The notes beneath the pieces were generated by a model, which saw only the letters and a program-made list of their open reading frames with translations, searched no databases and was not told the origin of the DNA. The translations under genes were made by a program, and so were the position numbers. Shown here in pieces: positions 10,397 through 21,730 of a stretch of DNA of 64,000 nucleotides. Position 1 is the first letter of the stretch; every line of letters begins with the position of its first letter. The stretch spans positions 548,392-612,391 of the forward strand of contig MU867071.1 in NCBI GenBank assembly GCA_033725935.1, read 5' to 3'. This DNA comes from Cladorrhinum sp. PSN259 (taxonomy: Eukaryota > Ascomycota > Sordariomycetes > Sordariales > Podosporaceae).

Positions 10397-11795
10397 AACT
10401 GATTTTTCTCTTTGTTTAAACATGTGCTTCTTCTGTCTATGATATGGACTGGCGTTTGGGTGGGGGGGGTTTTTTTTTGCTTGTTTAAGGGCAGGGGGCT
10501 TTGAATCTTTATTGTTTACATACACGGAAGCGAACGATGTCGTCAGGGCAGGAGGAAAATGTTCATTTCTACGGTACATACATGGTGACACTATACAATC
10601 TTTTGGAGTAGTGAAAGAGGGTTTACATAGGTTCCTCACGGTACATAAGTTGCCTAATACCAGGCACCACCACTCAATTAAGCTGTCCCTTGCTCAAGTT
10701 GTTTTGGGCTAATGTTCCGTCTTTTCTTTGTTGGGCTCATTTTGAGCGAATATGGCACCGAACCCGTCGAGATTTACTCATAGACTCCTCGGGTGTGATT
10801 TCCGTGGTACTATCAGGATGCCGAGGAGGGATTTATTCGTCTATACAGATGGATGGAAATATAATCAATCATCCACTTGAAACCATAAATGTAGCCATCC
10901 AAGGAAGGGCCTTTGCTACATGCAAGGCACTGCTCACAAAGAAACGAGCAAAAAGTTGATCCGCTCCAAGGGTAATTAAAATGCAAAAGATCGCCGGGTA
11001 GCTTTCCCATTATTTGGGGAAGGTGCCCCGGTACGAAACGGACTCGGTGCGTTTACTCCGTTGGGTCGGCCGAAGATTCGAGCGGGGGACCTCTCCTCAC
11101 CGTCGGTGTGAGGGAGAAGAGGGGGGGGGTTGGCGTGGGTCACCCCCAGCCCATTGCGTTATTTCCCAGTGTATTCTTTTCCTGGTCTGGGGGCTGTTGG
11201 AGTGTACTCGCTAGACCTGATATATGAAGGGTCGTCTTGAACTCGGGGTGGGAAGGGACATTGAGAACCTTGAAAGGCTGCAGCAACCGCTCCGGAGAGA
11301 AAGGGTTCCTACAGAACAGAGTCCTGTCGACTTGAAATAGTATACCAGAGTGACAGACTACGCAGTCCAGGAAATTACTTGTGCAAATTCACCTCAGAAT
11401 TCTCCGGAATTATGTGAATAAATGCCTTGTGTACGCCCGTCAAGAACATTAACAATGCAAGCAAATCATGATATACGCCCCTTTTTTCTCTTTTTTAAAG
11501 TTGTTATACTTGAACCATTCTTCTTCGTCCCTCCACTCGAGACTGCATCGACCACACGTTTCACAGTATCCATTACATCCATTTAAATTTCCAAACCTGA
11601 CAACCATGTCTTCCGTTGCATGATTCCACCCCGCCACAGGCCAATCGCGCGGCCCCATCGGCTATGCCCATCGTCACCGGAGATTGGGCATGGGCAGTTA
11701 TTGGCTGATCATGATGAAAGTGTCGAGGTGATGGCAGAGGTAAAAAGTAGGACTAATTTCATGGATTCCTTCTCCCGATCCTTTCGACTCGTATT
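10397..11795. other. Convergent gap leu5 / ost2
   Basis: 1.4 kb between two 3' ends, longer than most convergent gaps here (rcl1-vps36 is 63 bp). Contains G-tracts (about 10462-10469 and 11121-11129), CCAAT in both orientations near 11640 and 11700, and a short inverted repeat TGCCCAT/ATGGGCA near 11665-11696. No credible ORF; a non-coding transcript cannot be excluded. Confidence 0.45.
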
Positions 11796-12445
11796 CTAAT
11801 TGATAAAGTTGACGCAAAAGAAATGCAAAATCAAACTGCAAACGACATAATCCGCAAATGCTCTGTGCTCCGGCATCTTGTTAGCAACCGTTCTCTCTCC
11901 CCCCCGATTTGCTCAAAGTAGGAACATACCGCTCAGGTGAAACAGAAGGGAAATCCTTCTTGTTGGCCTCGGTGGTCTGGATGCGCAGCGACGCAGTGAG
12001 TACGAACTGCCCGACGGTGGCAGAGAAGCCGGAGAGGAAGGCGTTGAATGGCTTTCCGTACAGATTAGCGCACAGAACGTAACTTTATGGGGAGAGTGAG
12101 ATTATGTACATAATTCCCTGCAAGAATACAGTAAAGGAACTGTAAAGCGCCCACGACTACCAAGAAAACCTGAAAGGCGTCGATGAGCTTCGTCTGCTGA
12201 GGTGTTGTGTTGAGGTAGTGCTTGGTGAGGTTTTGGATGACTTTGTTCCAGTTGTTCTGGTTGGGCGAAGAGGGCGCAGTGGATCTGGAGGAGGGTCTAG
12301 TTGAGGAGGAAGAGGGAGTCGTGGCTACGGACGCAAACGACGGTGCTCCCGATGTGGTTGATGGTCCAGCTGGTGCCGCAGAGGTGGTGGATGCGACGGG
12401 CGCTGGGGAGGCGGTTCTTGCGGCTGCGTTTTGCTTTTTCGCCAT
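11796..12445 (-). CDS. ost2: Oligosaccharyltransferase subunit Ost2/DAD1
   Basis: Small membrane subunit of the ER oligosaccharyltransferase that N-glycosylates nascent proteins. Exons on the minus strand: 12445-12110, 12051-11930, 11862-11796, total 174 aa. Intron 1 (58 nt) starts GTACAT, carries a CTAAT branch site and ends GGAAAG. Intron 2 (67 nt) runs GTATGT...CACAG. The joined protein reads FLYCILAGNY then PFNAFLSGFSATVGQFVLTASLR, SPERAFADY and a final hydrophobic LILHFFCVNFIN, the DAD1 layout with three membrane segments. The ATG at 12445 follows TTCACA and precedes an Ala/Ser/Thr/Pro-rich cytosolic tail of about 70 residues, longer than in animal DAD1. An upstream in-frame ATG at 12682 would add 79 residues with no motif; I take it as leader. 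Confidence 0.88.
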
Positions 12446-13985
12446 TGTGAAGGTTGTTTTAAGGGTGAATGAGTGAATTGAAGTGGGTGCACGTGTTATC
12501 GTCGTTGATCGGTTCGTGGTTGTCGAGAAGTGGGTGGGATAGCGAGCGTGCAGTTGGGAAGTTTCAGGATCGTTATCAGTGTAATGGAGAGCTCTCAGCA
12601 ACAGCGCTGCTGGAAGCGGACACGAAGCTTCAATTGACAAGGCTGCTGTTGAGTGCTTGGCTGCGGAATCCCTGCTCAGCATTTGGGCGATGGCATGGAT
12701 CCAGGGCCCATGCTTGCTCTTAATTGGCTAGAAGTTTTGGTGTTAATCCTCGGCTCCGATTGGACAGGTAAATTTATACGACATAACATTGAAAACTTGT
12801 GACAGTAAAATATAAAAGACTAATGTACTTTAGGCAAATAGTAAAAGCGAAATAGTCCTTCATGTAGCGTTACCGGCCATTTGACTCTTCCCAATGCACT
12901 TCTTCAAACTCCAGGGACCGCCTAAGACTACGATGTCGCCCTCGTACCGGATAGTCGAATAGATTGTACACGTTTGGTCGGAGCATTCGCCTCTAGGAAG
13001 CGTTGAAGATGCTCTCGCTCCCAAGACTCATTTCAGAAGTCGTAATGAAAGCCTTGGCCAGTTCGAGGGTTCTAAGACGCAAAGCCGCGTGTCGCTAAAT
13101 CGGATGTTCACTCCAAGAGGTATGTGACAGCCTATCAACAACAATGCTTACCTACAAAGGACCATCGATTTTTCGGGCTTATGGCAAGGGCGTTGCGAAT
13201 AGCATATTCCTGAACTGCGGCCTAGGGCTCATTATCAAGAGTTCACATTTGTAGTGTACGTTGTTTTCTGTTTGACTGATGCGAGATCTGAGGCGGGGAT
13301 GCCGCCTCCCAAGTTCTCGTAGAAATTCGTCTTAAGCACCCTGAAAACGGTCGCCTCGGCAAAAGCTATGTTGGTTTGTAGAGATGATTTGGACTAACGA
13401 CAAAAAACCAATACATCGAAGCTGCAAGAGCATCTCCTGAAATGGCACTTCAAAAATCTCCAATTCCAGTGCCCCAAATCCAAAATTCCAGCACCGTTGA
13501 CCTGCCACACCCTGCCCACAAAAAAAGCCGGACTCACTAACTTCCCTACCCCAATTCAACCATAGATAACATTTTAAAAATCAACCAAATCAATTGATTT
13601 TTATTATATTGTCTTTTACAATTATTATTATAGCTAAATCTTCTTTTGTAAGCTTTCTTTTTTTCGATCCCGGGCATATAAAAAGGTGGAATGGAAGGTC
13701 CTTGCATCATAATCTCTAAGCAAAACCTATTTTGCAGTCCGGCTTTTTTCGTGGGCAGGTGCCTGCATCATCATTCGGCCCCACTCCCCACTTCAAAACT
13801 CTTATCAATGCACCATCCCCTGTCGATAAGCTTTACCGCCCGGCAAAACTGCAAGGACCCTCCAAAATTTCTGGGACTTGGCATACCATCAACAACAGTC
13901 CTCTCTCCCGTCCAGCCAGTCAAATCCCCAATTGGCGATTTGCCAATTCAAGTCTTTCGTCACAAACAACAAACCAGACACAAAC
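12446..13985. other. Divergent promoter region ost2 / rcl1
   Basis: 1.5 kb with no credible gene. Includes a CACGTG E-box at about 12489-12494, a very A/T-rich block 13562-13640, and a TATAAAAA box at 13677-13684 about 300 bp before the rcl1 ATG. Confidence 0.55.
13677..13684 (+). promoter_or_regulatory. TATA box candidate for rcl1
   Basis: TATAAAAA just downstream of an A/T-rich block and about 300 bp upstream of the rcl1 start, in the right orientation. Position relative to the transcription start is not known. Confidence 0.4.
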
Positions 13986-15212
13986 ATGTCGGGTTCAAAA
14001 CAAGACTTCGTCCGGCTAACAGGGCACCGCTCCTTCACGCACCGCCTGGTCCTCTCAACACTAACCGGCAAACCAGTGCACATCTCCAAGATCCGCTCCT
14101 CCTCGCCAACCCACCCAGGTCTCGCCCCCCATGAGGTATCCTTCCTCCGCCTCCTTGAGGCCGTCACCAACGGCTCCGTAATCGACGTCTCCTACTCTGG
14201 AACCACAATCACCTACCAGCCCGGTCTCATCACGGGAACGGTACCCGGCGCGGGAGCCCTTTTGGCGGGAGACTGTCTCGAACACCCGATACCAGCAAAC
14301 AACACCCGCGGCATCACCTACTTCCTCCTACCATTAGCGCTCCTCGCACCATTCTCAAAAGCACACATGAACGTCCGCTTCTCCGGCCCAGGCGTCATCA
14401 CTTCCGCAACGCACCTAACAGGCGATATCTCAATCGACACGTTCCGCACCGCAATCCTACCGCTTTACGGCCTCTTCGGCATCCCGCCAGCCCGCATAGA
14501 ACTCCGCGTTTTATCTCGTTCCTGCGCGGGACCAAGGGGGCAAGGAGGCGGCGGCGTGGTGGAGATGCGCTTCGCCTCGCAAGTCCGCTTACCAAAGACT
14601 CTGCACCTGAACCGTCGGCCGGGAAGAATAAGGAGGATCAGAGGTGTCGCGTACTGTACTGGTGTTTCGGCTTCGCACAACAACAGAATGATCACGGCTG
14701 CCAGGGGAGTGCTAAACCAGCTCGTGTCGGACGTTCATGTTGCCGCGCAGTATGATCCCGCGCCGCTGGTAGGGGAGAAGGGCAGCACGACGAAGAGGAA
14801 GCTCGGCATCGGATTTGGGTTGAGTCTTGTGGCTGAATCGAGCGCCGATGGAGTTATATTCTCCGCGGATGTGGTTGCTCCCCCCGAGGGAGGTGTGGTT
14901 CCAGAAGACATTGGTATGAGGTGCGCATATCAGCTGCTCGAGATGATTTCGCAAGGTGGATGTGTGAGCGCTGCTGCTGCCCCTACGGTGCTTACGCTGA
15001 TGGCGATGGGCTCCGAGGATGTGGGTAGGCTAAGGTTAGGGAGGGAAGTCATCGGACGGGAAGAGACGATAAGCTTAGCTAGAGATCTAAAAGCTTTTGG
15101 GGCGAGTAGGTGGGGAATAAGGGATGTTGATGATGATGAGGATAATACTGCTGATTTGCTGGTTACGGTCAAGGGCACTGGTGTGGGTAATATTGGCAGA
15201 AAGGTAGCATGA
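13986..15212 (+). CDS. rcl1: RNA 3'-terminal phosphate cyclase-like protein Rcl1
   Basis: Nucleolar factor of the small-subunit processome; partners Bms1 and acts in early pre-rRNA cleavage at A2. Single exon, 408 aa from the ATG at 13986 (context AAACATGTC). The first residues SGSKQDFVRLTGHRSFTHRL fit the Rcl1 N-terminus, whereas an in-frame ATG 108 bases upstream leads into unrelated sequence. The RTC fold is clear: PGLITGT, RGITYFLLPLALLAPF, FRTAILPLYGLFG and RIRGVAYCTGVSASHNNRM. The Rcl1 group lacks the active-site histidine of true cyclases, in keeping with a non-enzymatic role. An acidic stretch (DDDEDN) lies near the end. Its stop is only 63 bp from that of convergent vps36, so 3' UTRs probably overlap. 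Confidence 0.92.
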   Translation: MSGSKQDFVRLTGHRSFTHRLVLSTLTGKPVHISKIRSSSPTHPGLAPHEVSFLRLLEAVTNGSVIDVSYSGTTITYQPGLITGTVPGAGALLAGDCLEHPIPANNTRGITYFLLPLALLAPFSKAHMNVRFSGPGVITSATHLTGDISIDTFRTAILPLYGLFGIPPARIELRVLSRSCAGPRGQGGGGVVEMRFASQVRLPKTLHLNRRPGRIRRIRGVAYCTGVSASHNNRMITAARGVLNQLVSDVHVAAQYDPAPLVGEKGSTTKRKLGIGFGLSLVAESSADGVIFSADVVAPPEGGVVPEDIGMRCAYQLLEMISQGGCVSAAAAPTVLTLMAMGSEDVGRLRLGREVIGREETISLARDLKAFGASRWGIRDVDDDEDNTADLLVTVKGTGVGNIGRKVA

Positions 15213-15275
15213 TAGAAAAATCTGCTGCGAAAAGAAACATACATACAAAGATATGCATTCTATCTCTACCTTTAT

Positions 15276-17248
15276 CTACAACATCCCAATATCCTTCAGT
15301 GTCTTGAGCAGCCTCTCAGACTCTAGCGTTACGGCATCTTTATATCCTTTCCCCTCACCGGTATCTATAAAATTCTCCCAGAACTTCAAGCCCTCTATAC
15401 CTTCTTCCCTGCACAAAACACCTCTCTCCTCGGCCATCTCCAACTCCTCCTCGGCAACACCGATGCTCCATCCAAATCTCTCTGCCGCATCCCTCGCCGT
15501 AACACCCCGACCAAACATGCGCCAATCCCAGAGTACCTCCCTCTCAGGCGGAAACTCATGAAGATCTTTCATCCATGAAAGAAGCGCCTTGATAATCTGA
15601 TCATCCGTCCTATCCTTCCCTTGCACAACTATGACGCCCGACTTGAAGGTCCTCAACCGTATAGGCAACTCTAGCTTTTCCCAAAGATTAGCCGCCTTCT
15701 CAAAGTCGGCTGGACTGACCAGCTCAACGCCACCTCGCGCGCGGTTAAACATGGCCCAGAGATCCACCAACGAGATGATCCCACCGGCCTTCTTCAACAC
15801 TCCTCTGCTGTCATCTGTAAGGAACTCTGCAAGAGTCCTCGCCAGTTCTGACAAATAAAGCGAGTCACCTCCTCCGCTGGAACTGCTTCCTACGATGTCC
15901 TTTGTGGTGATAAGCCCCAACTGACTGACTGACTCGGCAAGAAGGGCATTCTCGCTCGCGTTGGACGACCCACCGGCGCCTTTCACCTGCCGAGCAAACG
16001 TCTCTGCAAGCTCGACAATCTGTTTGGCTGAGGCCATGAGCGCCTCGAGATCCTCAAAGGCACTGCCGATGACTAGCTCGTTGTTCTTGCGCATCGCTAG
16101 ATCTCGCCGTTCAAGACCGGCGATTCCCCCCATCCTACGCTCCGTTGACACAGAAGGATCGCCTCCGTTGATTGAGGAATTACCGCCTCCTTGTCGGGAG
16201 GAGGATGTTGGGATGGGTGGCGCTCCATGGAGAAGCCATTTTCGTTGTATCGTGGAGTTCTTGAGGCGCTCGTAAAAGATCTTTTCACCGCCTCCTCGGA
16301 ACGATATCTTGACGTTTTCTGGGGTATCGCGATTTGATGATGGCGGGGCGTTGAAAGAGCTGTTCAAAAACGGCCCGGGTGATTCCGTGTTGATCCGGGT
16401 TCCTTGTTGAGTGAGTTCAGTGGGTATGTCGTGAGAGATGAGAGGCCCTCCGCATATCTCGCAAGACATGAGAGACGGATGGTTGAGGAAGGTGCATCTT
16501 GGGCATTGGAACGAAGCTTCTGGGTCTGCCGAGGTTGATGATGCCTGAGCACTTGCATGCTGCTCTGATACTGGACGTGTTGGCCTGATTGGTGATGGTG
16601 TTTGGAGAGCTAGTGTAATGGGTGGCTGTCTGCTCGTCGCGTTGGAGATTGCTGCTTTCAACACATGTGTCAAAGTCGGTTTGATCCCGCAGGCCAAGCA
16701 TGGAGGTAACGGCGTGTGTTCATTTGCCGTGGTTGGATCGAAGTTGGATGGCACTGGGTTGGAGAAGCTGCATATCGTGCAGACCCATGTTGCCGTGCTA
16801 ACTGGGCTGGGCTCAACTGGAGATGAGGTTCGCTGGGCTGGGGAGGAGTTGCCGGCAGTGATGAGAGCCGGGGACCGTGGTTGCAGGGATGAGCGTTTTG
16901 TTGCTTTTGGGATCAGGGTGATTTTGGCCGAGGACTTAAGAAATCCGGCATAGAACTCGTAGCGTTCTACATCCTTGAGATCAAGAGCAACCGAGTACTT
17001 GCGCGGCTCGGCCTTGTCGACATAACATATCCGGTGAGAAGTCAAGTAGACCTGGCCATTTTGGTGATTGGGCAACTTGTATTTGCTTGGGTATTATGTC
17101 AGCACGTTGGAAGATGATGTGGATGCTCATGCTGCATTTCAACTCACCCCTCATATAACCCCACGTTATCTTGCACAAAGAGGAGATCTTCATCGGGCAG
17201 GTACGAAGGGCGCAGCGCCGTGGTCAGGTCGATCTTCTTCAAAAACAT
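15276..17248 (-). CDS. vps36: ESCRT-II subunit Vps36 with split GLUE domain and two NZF fingers
   Basis: Endosomal sorting subunit that binds ubiquitin and phosphoinositide and passes cargo to ESCRT-III. Exons 17248-17148 and 17085-15276 (62 nt intron, GTGAGT...CCAAG) give 636 aa. Exon 1 supplies MFLKKIDLTTALRPSYLPDE. The GLUE domain starts at the N-terminus and is interrupted by two Npl4-type zinc fingers: WVCTICSF...CLACG at about 134-168 and FQCPRCTF...CEICG at about 227-247. The Ser-rich linker leads to an EAP30/winged-helix region (about 350-636) with the segment LLSWMKDLHEFPPEREVLWDW. Two NZF insertions match yeast Vps36. Not essential in yeast. Confidence 0.92.
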
Positions 17249-18544
17249 TGGTTTTTTGTTGTGAAGTTGATGGCGCTTGAACTTGGAAAATGCCCAAGTT
17301 GATCACTGTAAAGCGAGCTCGTGGTAAGTGGGGCCTGCCCCGCCCCGATAGGAACAAAAAGTCGGATAAGGCAGCATTGCCCAATCTCATGATACAAGAT
17401 GATGGTGTCGATGGTCGTGAACTGTGTCCCGACCAATTTTCCATGATCACCACGGTGCATATCTGATAAGCATGATCTTCTTCCATTGTTCGAGAGACAA
17501 GCCCCCGAGTCAACTGAAAAAAAATATGACAGTCGATCAGATACCATAACGCATTTTGAGTCATCAATAGGATCGCGATTGCGAATACCCTCAGAGCTTG
17601 ACTCTATAAAGGTTTATCATCATGTAGACTGTTCTTGCCCAGAGACAAGAAGGATCCCCCAGAACGCCAAAGCTACAAAGCAAGCCAGACCAGCTATGCG
17701 GACAAAAGATAGATCTCCAACGAGACCTAGAGTTTTCGGTAGTCCAACTGACTGAATGCAAGGCAGCAGAAGCGAAAGGTAACCAGGATTGAAGCCCTCC
17801 TCGCACCAAGAATAAGCCCCGTCGAGTAACTCCGTTTCCAGCAAAGAAAACGGGCAATCGCATTTCTGTGGTATCGTGACGAAAATTGTCGGCCGCCGTC
17901 AAAACGCTCCCAATCCAAACCGAAACCAGCGGCAGCCCACATCACCGAGCCGAGATACTGACTCAACAGAGGGACATGAGACCCACTCCAGCAGCCAGGA
18001 GCGCGGACTCATATCTTCGTCCATGTGGTCTCCCAACCCATAAAGTGAAACCTCACCCATGATGAGCAAGCAAGAGCGATCCGATTTTAGGATGATGAGG
18101 CCGTGCGGAATGAAGACAGATCGAGAACTAGGCAGGTGCCGAGATCAGCCGCAGTGCTTCTATGGCGGCGCGTTTCCGCAACACCCAGCTTCCAAGAGGA
18201 AGCAAGGCATGTCCGGGGACTTTCTCCCAAAGCTGAGCAAGTGAATGAAAGAAACGGATAAAAATCAGATTCTTTCCGTTTGTGAGCTTCGAAAAGCGAT
18301 TTGTCGGACGAGGAGGGCTTGAAAAGGAAGAAGGGAAAAGGGAAAGTTAAAAAGTGAAGGTTGAGTTTTTAAGCAGCCGATTTTTCTGGAAAAAGTGGGG
18401 CCGTCTCCCTCCTGCACACTGAACCCTAACGCAGCGGGCACTTCGGAGCTCCAGGACCCCGAGCTTTCATTGGCCAAATTCTGCCGCGGGGCTGAGCTTT
18501 AAACTTTTTGGTGGGGCACTGACTCTTCGCTCCAGTGTGTTGGG

Positions 18545-18551
18545 TATAAAA
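18545..18551 (+). promoter_or_regulatory. TATA box of an unassigned + strand promoter
   Basis: TATAAAA preceded by CATTGGCC (CCAAT in reverse) about 75 bases upstream and followed by a CT-rich block at 18566-18600, the usual layout of a filamentous-fungal core promoter. The nearest + strand start codon of a recognised gene is 1.7 kb away. Confidence 0.4.
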
Positions 18552-19084
18552 TCTAGAGTCCTCCTTTCAAACGCCCTCCTCTTCTCTTCTTTTCTTCTTC
18601 GTGGAGTCCCCTCTCGTCCTCTTCAACGCTGCGTTTCTATGCTACAAACGGAAAATGTTTCTTTCTCGGAAATACTTTCAATTCTTTTTGAGATGCATAT
18701 GAGAAATTCGGAGAATCAGCTTCACAAAACAGCTCGTCCATTTCCTTTCTCTCTTTTCGGAGGAGATTCGATGGGTAGCGAGTTTCTGCCGGTGACGGCT
18801 TAGCGCGAACTTGTTTCCGCGTCTGTAATTGGCATCAGAAAAGCAGGGGCCTGGGAGTGGACTTCGGTCTTTCTCTCCAGGTTTTCCCTCTGGGAGGGCC
18901 GTTACGAAGCTTGTGTTGAACACTTGAGTGCAATACGCAGCGTGAGTTTTTGGGGCGTAAAAACCCTCAATTCCTTACAATTCAATTCCGATCATCCTGT
19001 TGAGGACGAGGGGACTCCACCATCTTTTTTCTTTTCAGGTAAGAGGCTCCTCTGGTCTCGTGAAGTTCAGAATATTGCTAATGA

Positions 19085-19282
19085 TTTCTGGGTGGTGCCG
19101 TTTGGCATTACCACGAATATGACGACGACGACGATATTGATAATGTCGATTCGAGTGATAAGAAGCGTTTCCCACCGACTCCACGACGCTCAATTTCGAT
19201 TACCCTGCCATCAATCATCCTTCGACTCGCCGCTTTTCGCTCTACCAGTATCGCCCTGCTCTGTAGCTTCCTCGCATTGTGA
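19085..19282 (+). pseudogene. Possible relic coding segment (acidic tail plus membrane segment)
   Basis: An open stretch with no ATG, closed by TGA on both sides (19082 and 19280). It reads YHEYDDDDDID, then PPTPRRSISITLPS, then a hydrophobic AFRSTSIALLCSFLAL. This composition (acidic cytosolic tail, basic-Ser patch, single membrane anchor) is typical of the N-terminus of type II membrane glycosyltransferase-like proteins, but I cannot name a family. It could be the remains of a lost gene, an exon of an unmodelled gene, or chance. Other frames over the same bases are open too, which weakens the case. Confidence 0.25.
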
Positions 19283-20291
19283 CCGGGGCCTCGATTCCAG
19301 CGACTTGCAATGTTCTCTTGTCCTCGTCGATTTGGCCAACCAGATCTATTCCATTCGCCGTGACCCCGCCAATCATTCAACTGTAGACAGTTTGCCTAAC
19401 AAATTATCAAGAGTCCTTGAGACCAGAAGAAGATGAGAACAAAAAAGTATGTCTAAATAGTTATCAAAGAATAAATGTATCAGTAGTTAAAACATTTCGC
19501 GTTCGATCCCTTTATGTCTTGTGATGGTTTTCTGTGGATGTTGGGAGGGCACCTTGATGGAGATGAGGATAGGCAGTCAGTGGTGATCATGTACATGCAC
19601 GAGAGCAACTTTTGTGTGAAGGCATGATGAGAGTTGAAATGAGTTCTGCTCATGAGGCATATACACCCGATCGAGATGAATGAGATTCGGTTTAAATTAA
19701 AGCGAAGTTTTGTCGAGATACACATCCAAATACCAGAGGTCACTGGGGGAGTGAACTTATCTTACTGGACAGTTTGGAGGGCAAGAAAGGTGGCTGCAAA
19801 GAAGCAAGCCTCAGTTTTAGAAATAGAAGGGGGCTTATAAATCGCTTGAGACTTGAAAAGTAAGAAAAGATATTTTAATCAAGGTTGAAGGTGGACGTAA
19901 TGGGCATCATCCCCCAAGACTGGGTTCTATCCATTCGTTTCTAAGAGTATCGCGGGGCAAGGATCAGAAGGGGAGCTGAACCGAGACACTGCCGTCTTTA
20001 CTCTGATTGGCTGCTCACCGAAATAAGGTTTCGGTGAAGCAACGTCAGTCAGTGGGTCTTTCTGAACTGTTGTCGCGAACTTACAGACGCGAATCTTTGA
20101 TCCGAACCGAGAACTTCAAGCAATTTTTCTACCAAACTAGAATCACGCAATAGGTTCTGGTCATCATACCAAATTACGCGATACATACATCTTCGAAATT
20201 CTTCAAAATTCAACCAACAGTGTCCATCAAAACCTCACGAGACTAAAATTCAAATTCAATCCCCAGCCCGGGCAAACGTCACGAATTTACG

Positions 20292-21230
20292 ATGGCCTCC
20301 TTCCCCCACCACCACCCCGGGGTGGTAGGAGACGATCAGGCCAACCAACACCATCAACAACAATCCACTGCTCAACCACAAGAACCCTCCTCCCTCGCCT
20401 CCGCCCTCCTAAACCACACCTCAACATACTACACATTCAACTTCACACCCTTCCTCCAAAAAACATACCAGCACTCCCTCCCCGCCAACAGACCGATCTG
20501 CAAAGCCTTTAATACGCCCGCCGGCTGCCCTTTAAAATCCCACTGCCCTGAGCGCCATGTATCATTATCCTCCTCGCAACCTGCTCACAACAATCCCCAC
20601 CATCAATCGAACAACCCCTTCGGAGGTCAACAATCATCCTTCGGCTCCCTAGTATGCAAGCACTGGCTCCGAGGCCTCTGCAAGAAGGGCGAATCATGCG
20701 AGTTCCTACACGAGTACAATCTCCGTAAAATGCCCGAGTGCAATTTCTTTGTGAGGAACGGGTATTGCTCGAACGGAGACGAATGTCTATATCTACACAT
20801 TGACCCTTCGTCTAAGATCCCTCCTTGTCCGCACTACGAACGGGGTTTCTGTCCGTTGGGTCCAAGATGCGATAAAAAACATACTAAACGTAAAATATGC
20901 GTTTATTACCTTTGTGGGTTCTGTCCAGATGGAAAATTGTGTAAAGTTGGTGCGCACCCGCGTTGGACAAGGGATAAAGATATGGAGGCTCCTCAGGTTA
21001 AGCAGGAGAAGACCGAGGAGGAGAAGAGGGCTGAAGAGGAGGAGAGGGAGCAGAGGCAGAGGGAGAGAGAAATGGAGAGGAGGGAGCAGATGATGATGAG
21101 GGATGGTGATGGTGGGGAAGGTGGTAGAGGGCATAAGAGGGGTGGAGGGAGGTTTGATGGTGGGCGAGGTGGGAGGTGGAGAGGGAAAGGAGGAAGGTTC
21201 AGAGGACGTGGAGGTGGTGGCGGACACTAG
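20292..21230 (+). CDS. yth1: mRNA 3'-end processing CCCH zinc-finger protein Yth1/CPSF30
   Basis: RNA-binding subunit of the cleavage and polyadenylation factor that recognises the poly(A) signal region and tethers Fip1. Single exon, 312 aa. Five CCCH fingers follow one another from about residue 70 to 225: CKAFNTPAGCPLKSHCPERH, CKHWLRGLCKKGESCEFLH, CNFFVRNGYCSNGDECLYLH, CPHYERGFCPLGPRCDKKH and CVYYLCGFCPDGKLCKVGAH. A His/Gln-rich insertion sits between fingers 1 and 2. After finger 5 comes a Lys/Glu/Arg coil and a Gly/Arg tail (RGGRWRGKGGRFRGRGGGGG) absent from yeast Yth1. The ATG is the first in frame after a C/A-rich leader. Confidence 0.92.
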   Translation: MASFPHHHPGVVGDDQANQHHQQQSTAQPQEPSSLASALLNHTSTYYTFNFTPFLQKTYQHSLPANRPICKAFNTPAGCPLKSHCPERHVSLSSSQPAHNNPHHQSNNPFGGQQSSFGSLVCKHWLRGLCKKGESCEFLHEYNLRKMPECNFFVRNGYCSNGDECLYLHIDPSSKIPPCPHYERGFCPLGPRCDKKHTKRKICVYYLCGFCPDGKLCKVGAHPRWTRDKDMEAPQVKQEKTEEEKRAEEEEREQRQREREMERREQMMMRDGDGGEGGRGHKRGGGRFDGGRGGRWRGKGGRFRGRGGGGGH

Positions 21231-21730
21231 AACGGTCCCTCGTCAGGAAGCGGATGGTGAAGAATATCGATGCTACGATGGCTCAATTGGGTTTATTGGT
21301 GGTGATAGCCACAATGACGAGAAGCTTGTATCATATTGGCTGTCTTCCATCATTCTAGATTCTAAGGACCTCGACGTCTTGTGTGAAGCCTCAACGCGTA
21401 TTTTCTATTCTCAACTTGCAGATTCCATGACAGTTACGTGCTGTTTCAAGAAAGATGGGGTAGGATTGATTAGTGCCGAGAACCGGGTTAATGTAGCCAT
21501 TCAAAGTGATTTGTTCGGCAGTCCATTCGTGTTGACGATGGGCTAGGGACTTATCCCTTTTCCATGTTCATCTAGCATCTTTTATGCAAAAGCAGCATAG
21601 ATTATACCTTTTCTTGTGCCAAAGACTCACTATATGACCTTGAGCTATAATTCTCATAGCAGATTATATTCGGCCGTCATGTTCGTGGTATTGTAATCGA
21701 GCTGGTCGATTCCCTTGTGGCGAAAGCGCT
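21231..21730. other. Convergent gap yth1 / yju2
   Basis: 3' UTR sequence of both genes; an open frame overlapping the yth1 end continues to 21546 but has no motif. Nothing else seen. Confidence 0.55.

Larger units (their letters stand above)
17249..20291. other. 3 kb gene-poor divergent region vps36 / yth1
   Basis: The largest gap in the window. The first 1.2 kb is vps36 upstream sequence with no motif I can name. At 18460-18600 a CCAAT box, GC-rich block, TATA box and CT-rich stretch look like an independent + strand promoter. At 18924-19436 several frames are open at once, including the cryptic segment described separately. The last 800 bases are yth1 upstream. No complete gene can be supported. 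Confidence 0.5.

Noticed and set aside
18924..19436. 170-codon + frame as a gene
   Set aside because: No domain and no codon bias; a different frame over the same bases looks more protein-like, so only a possible relic is recorded.
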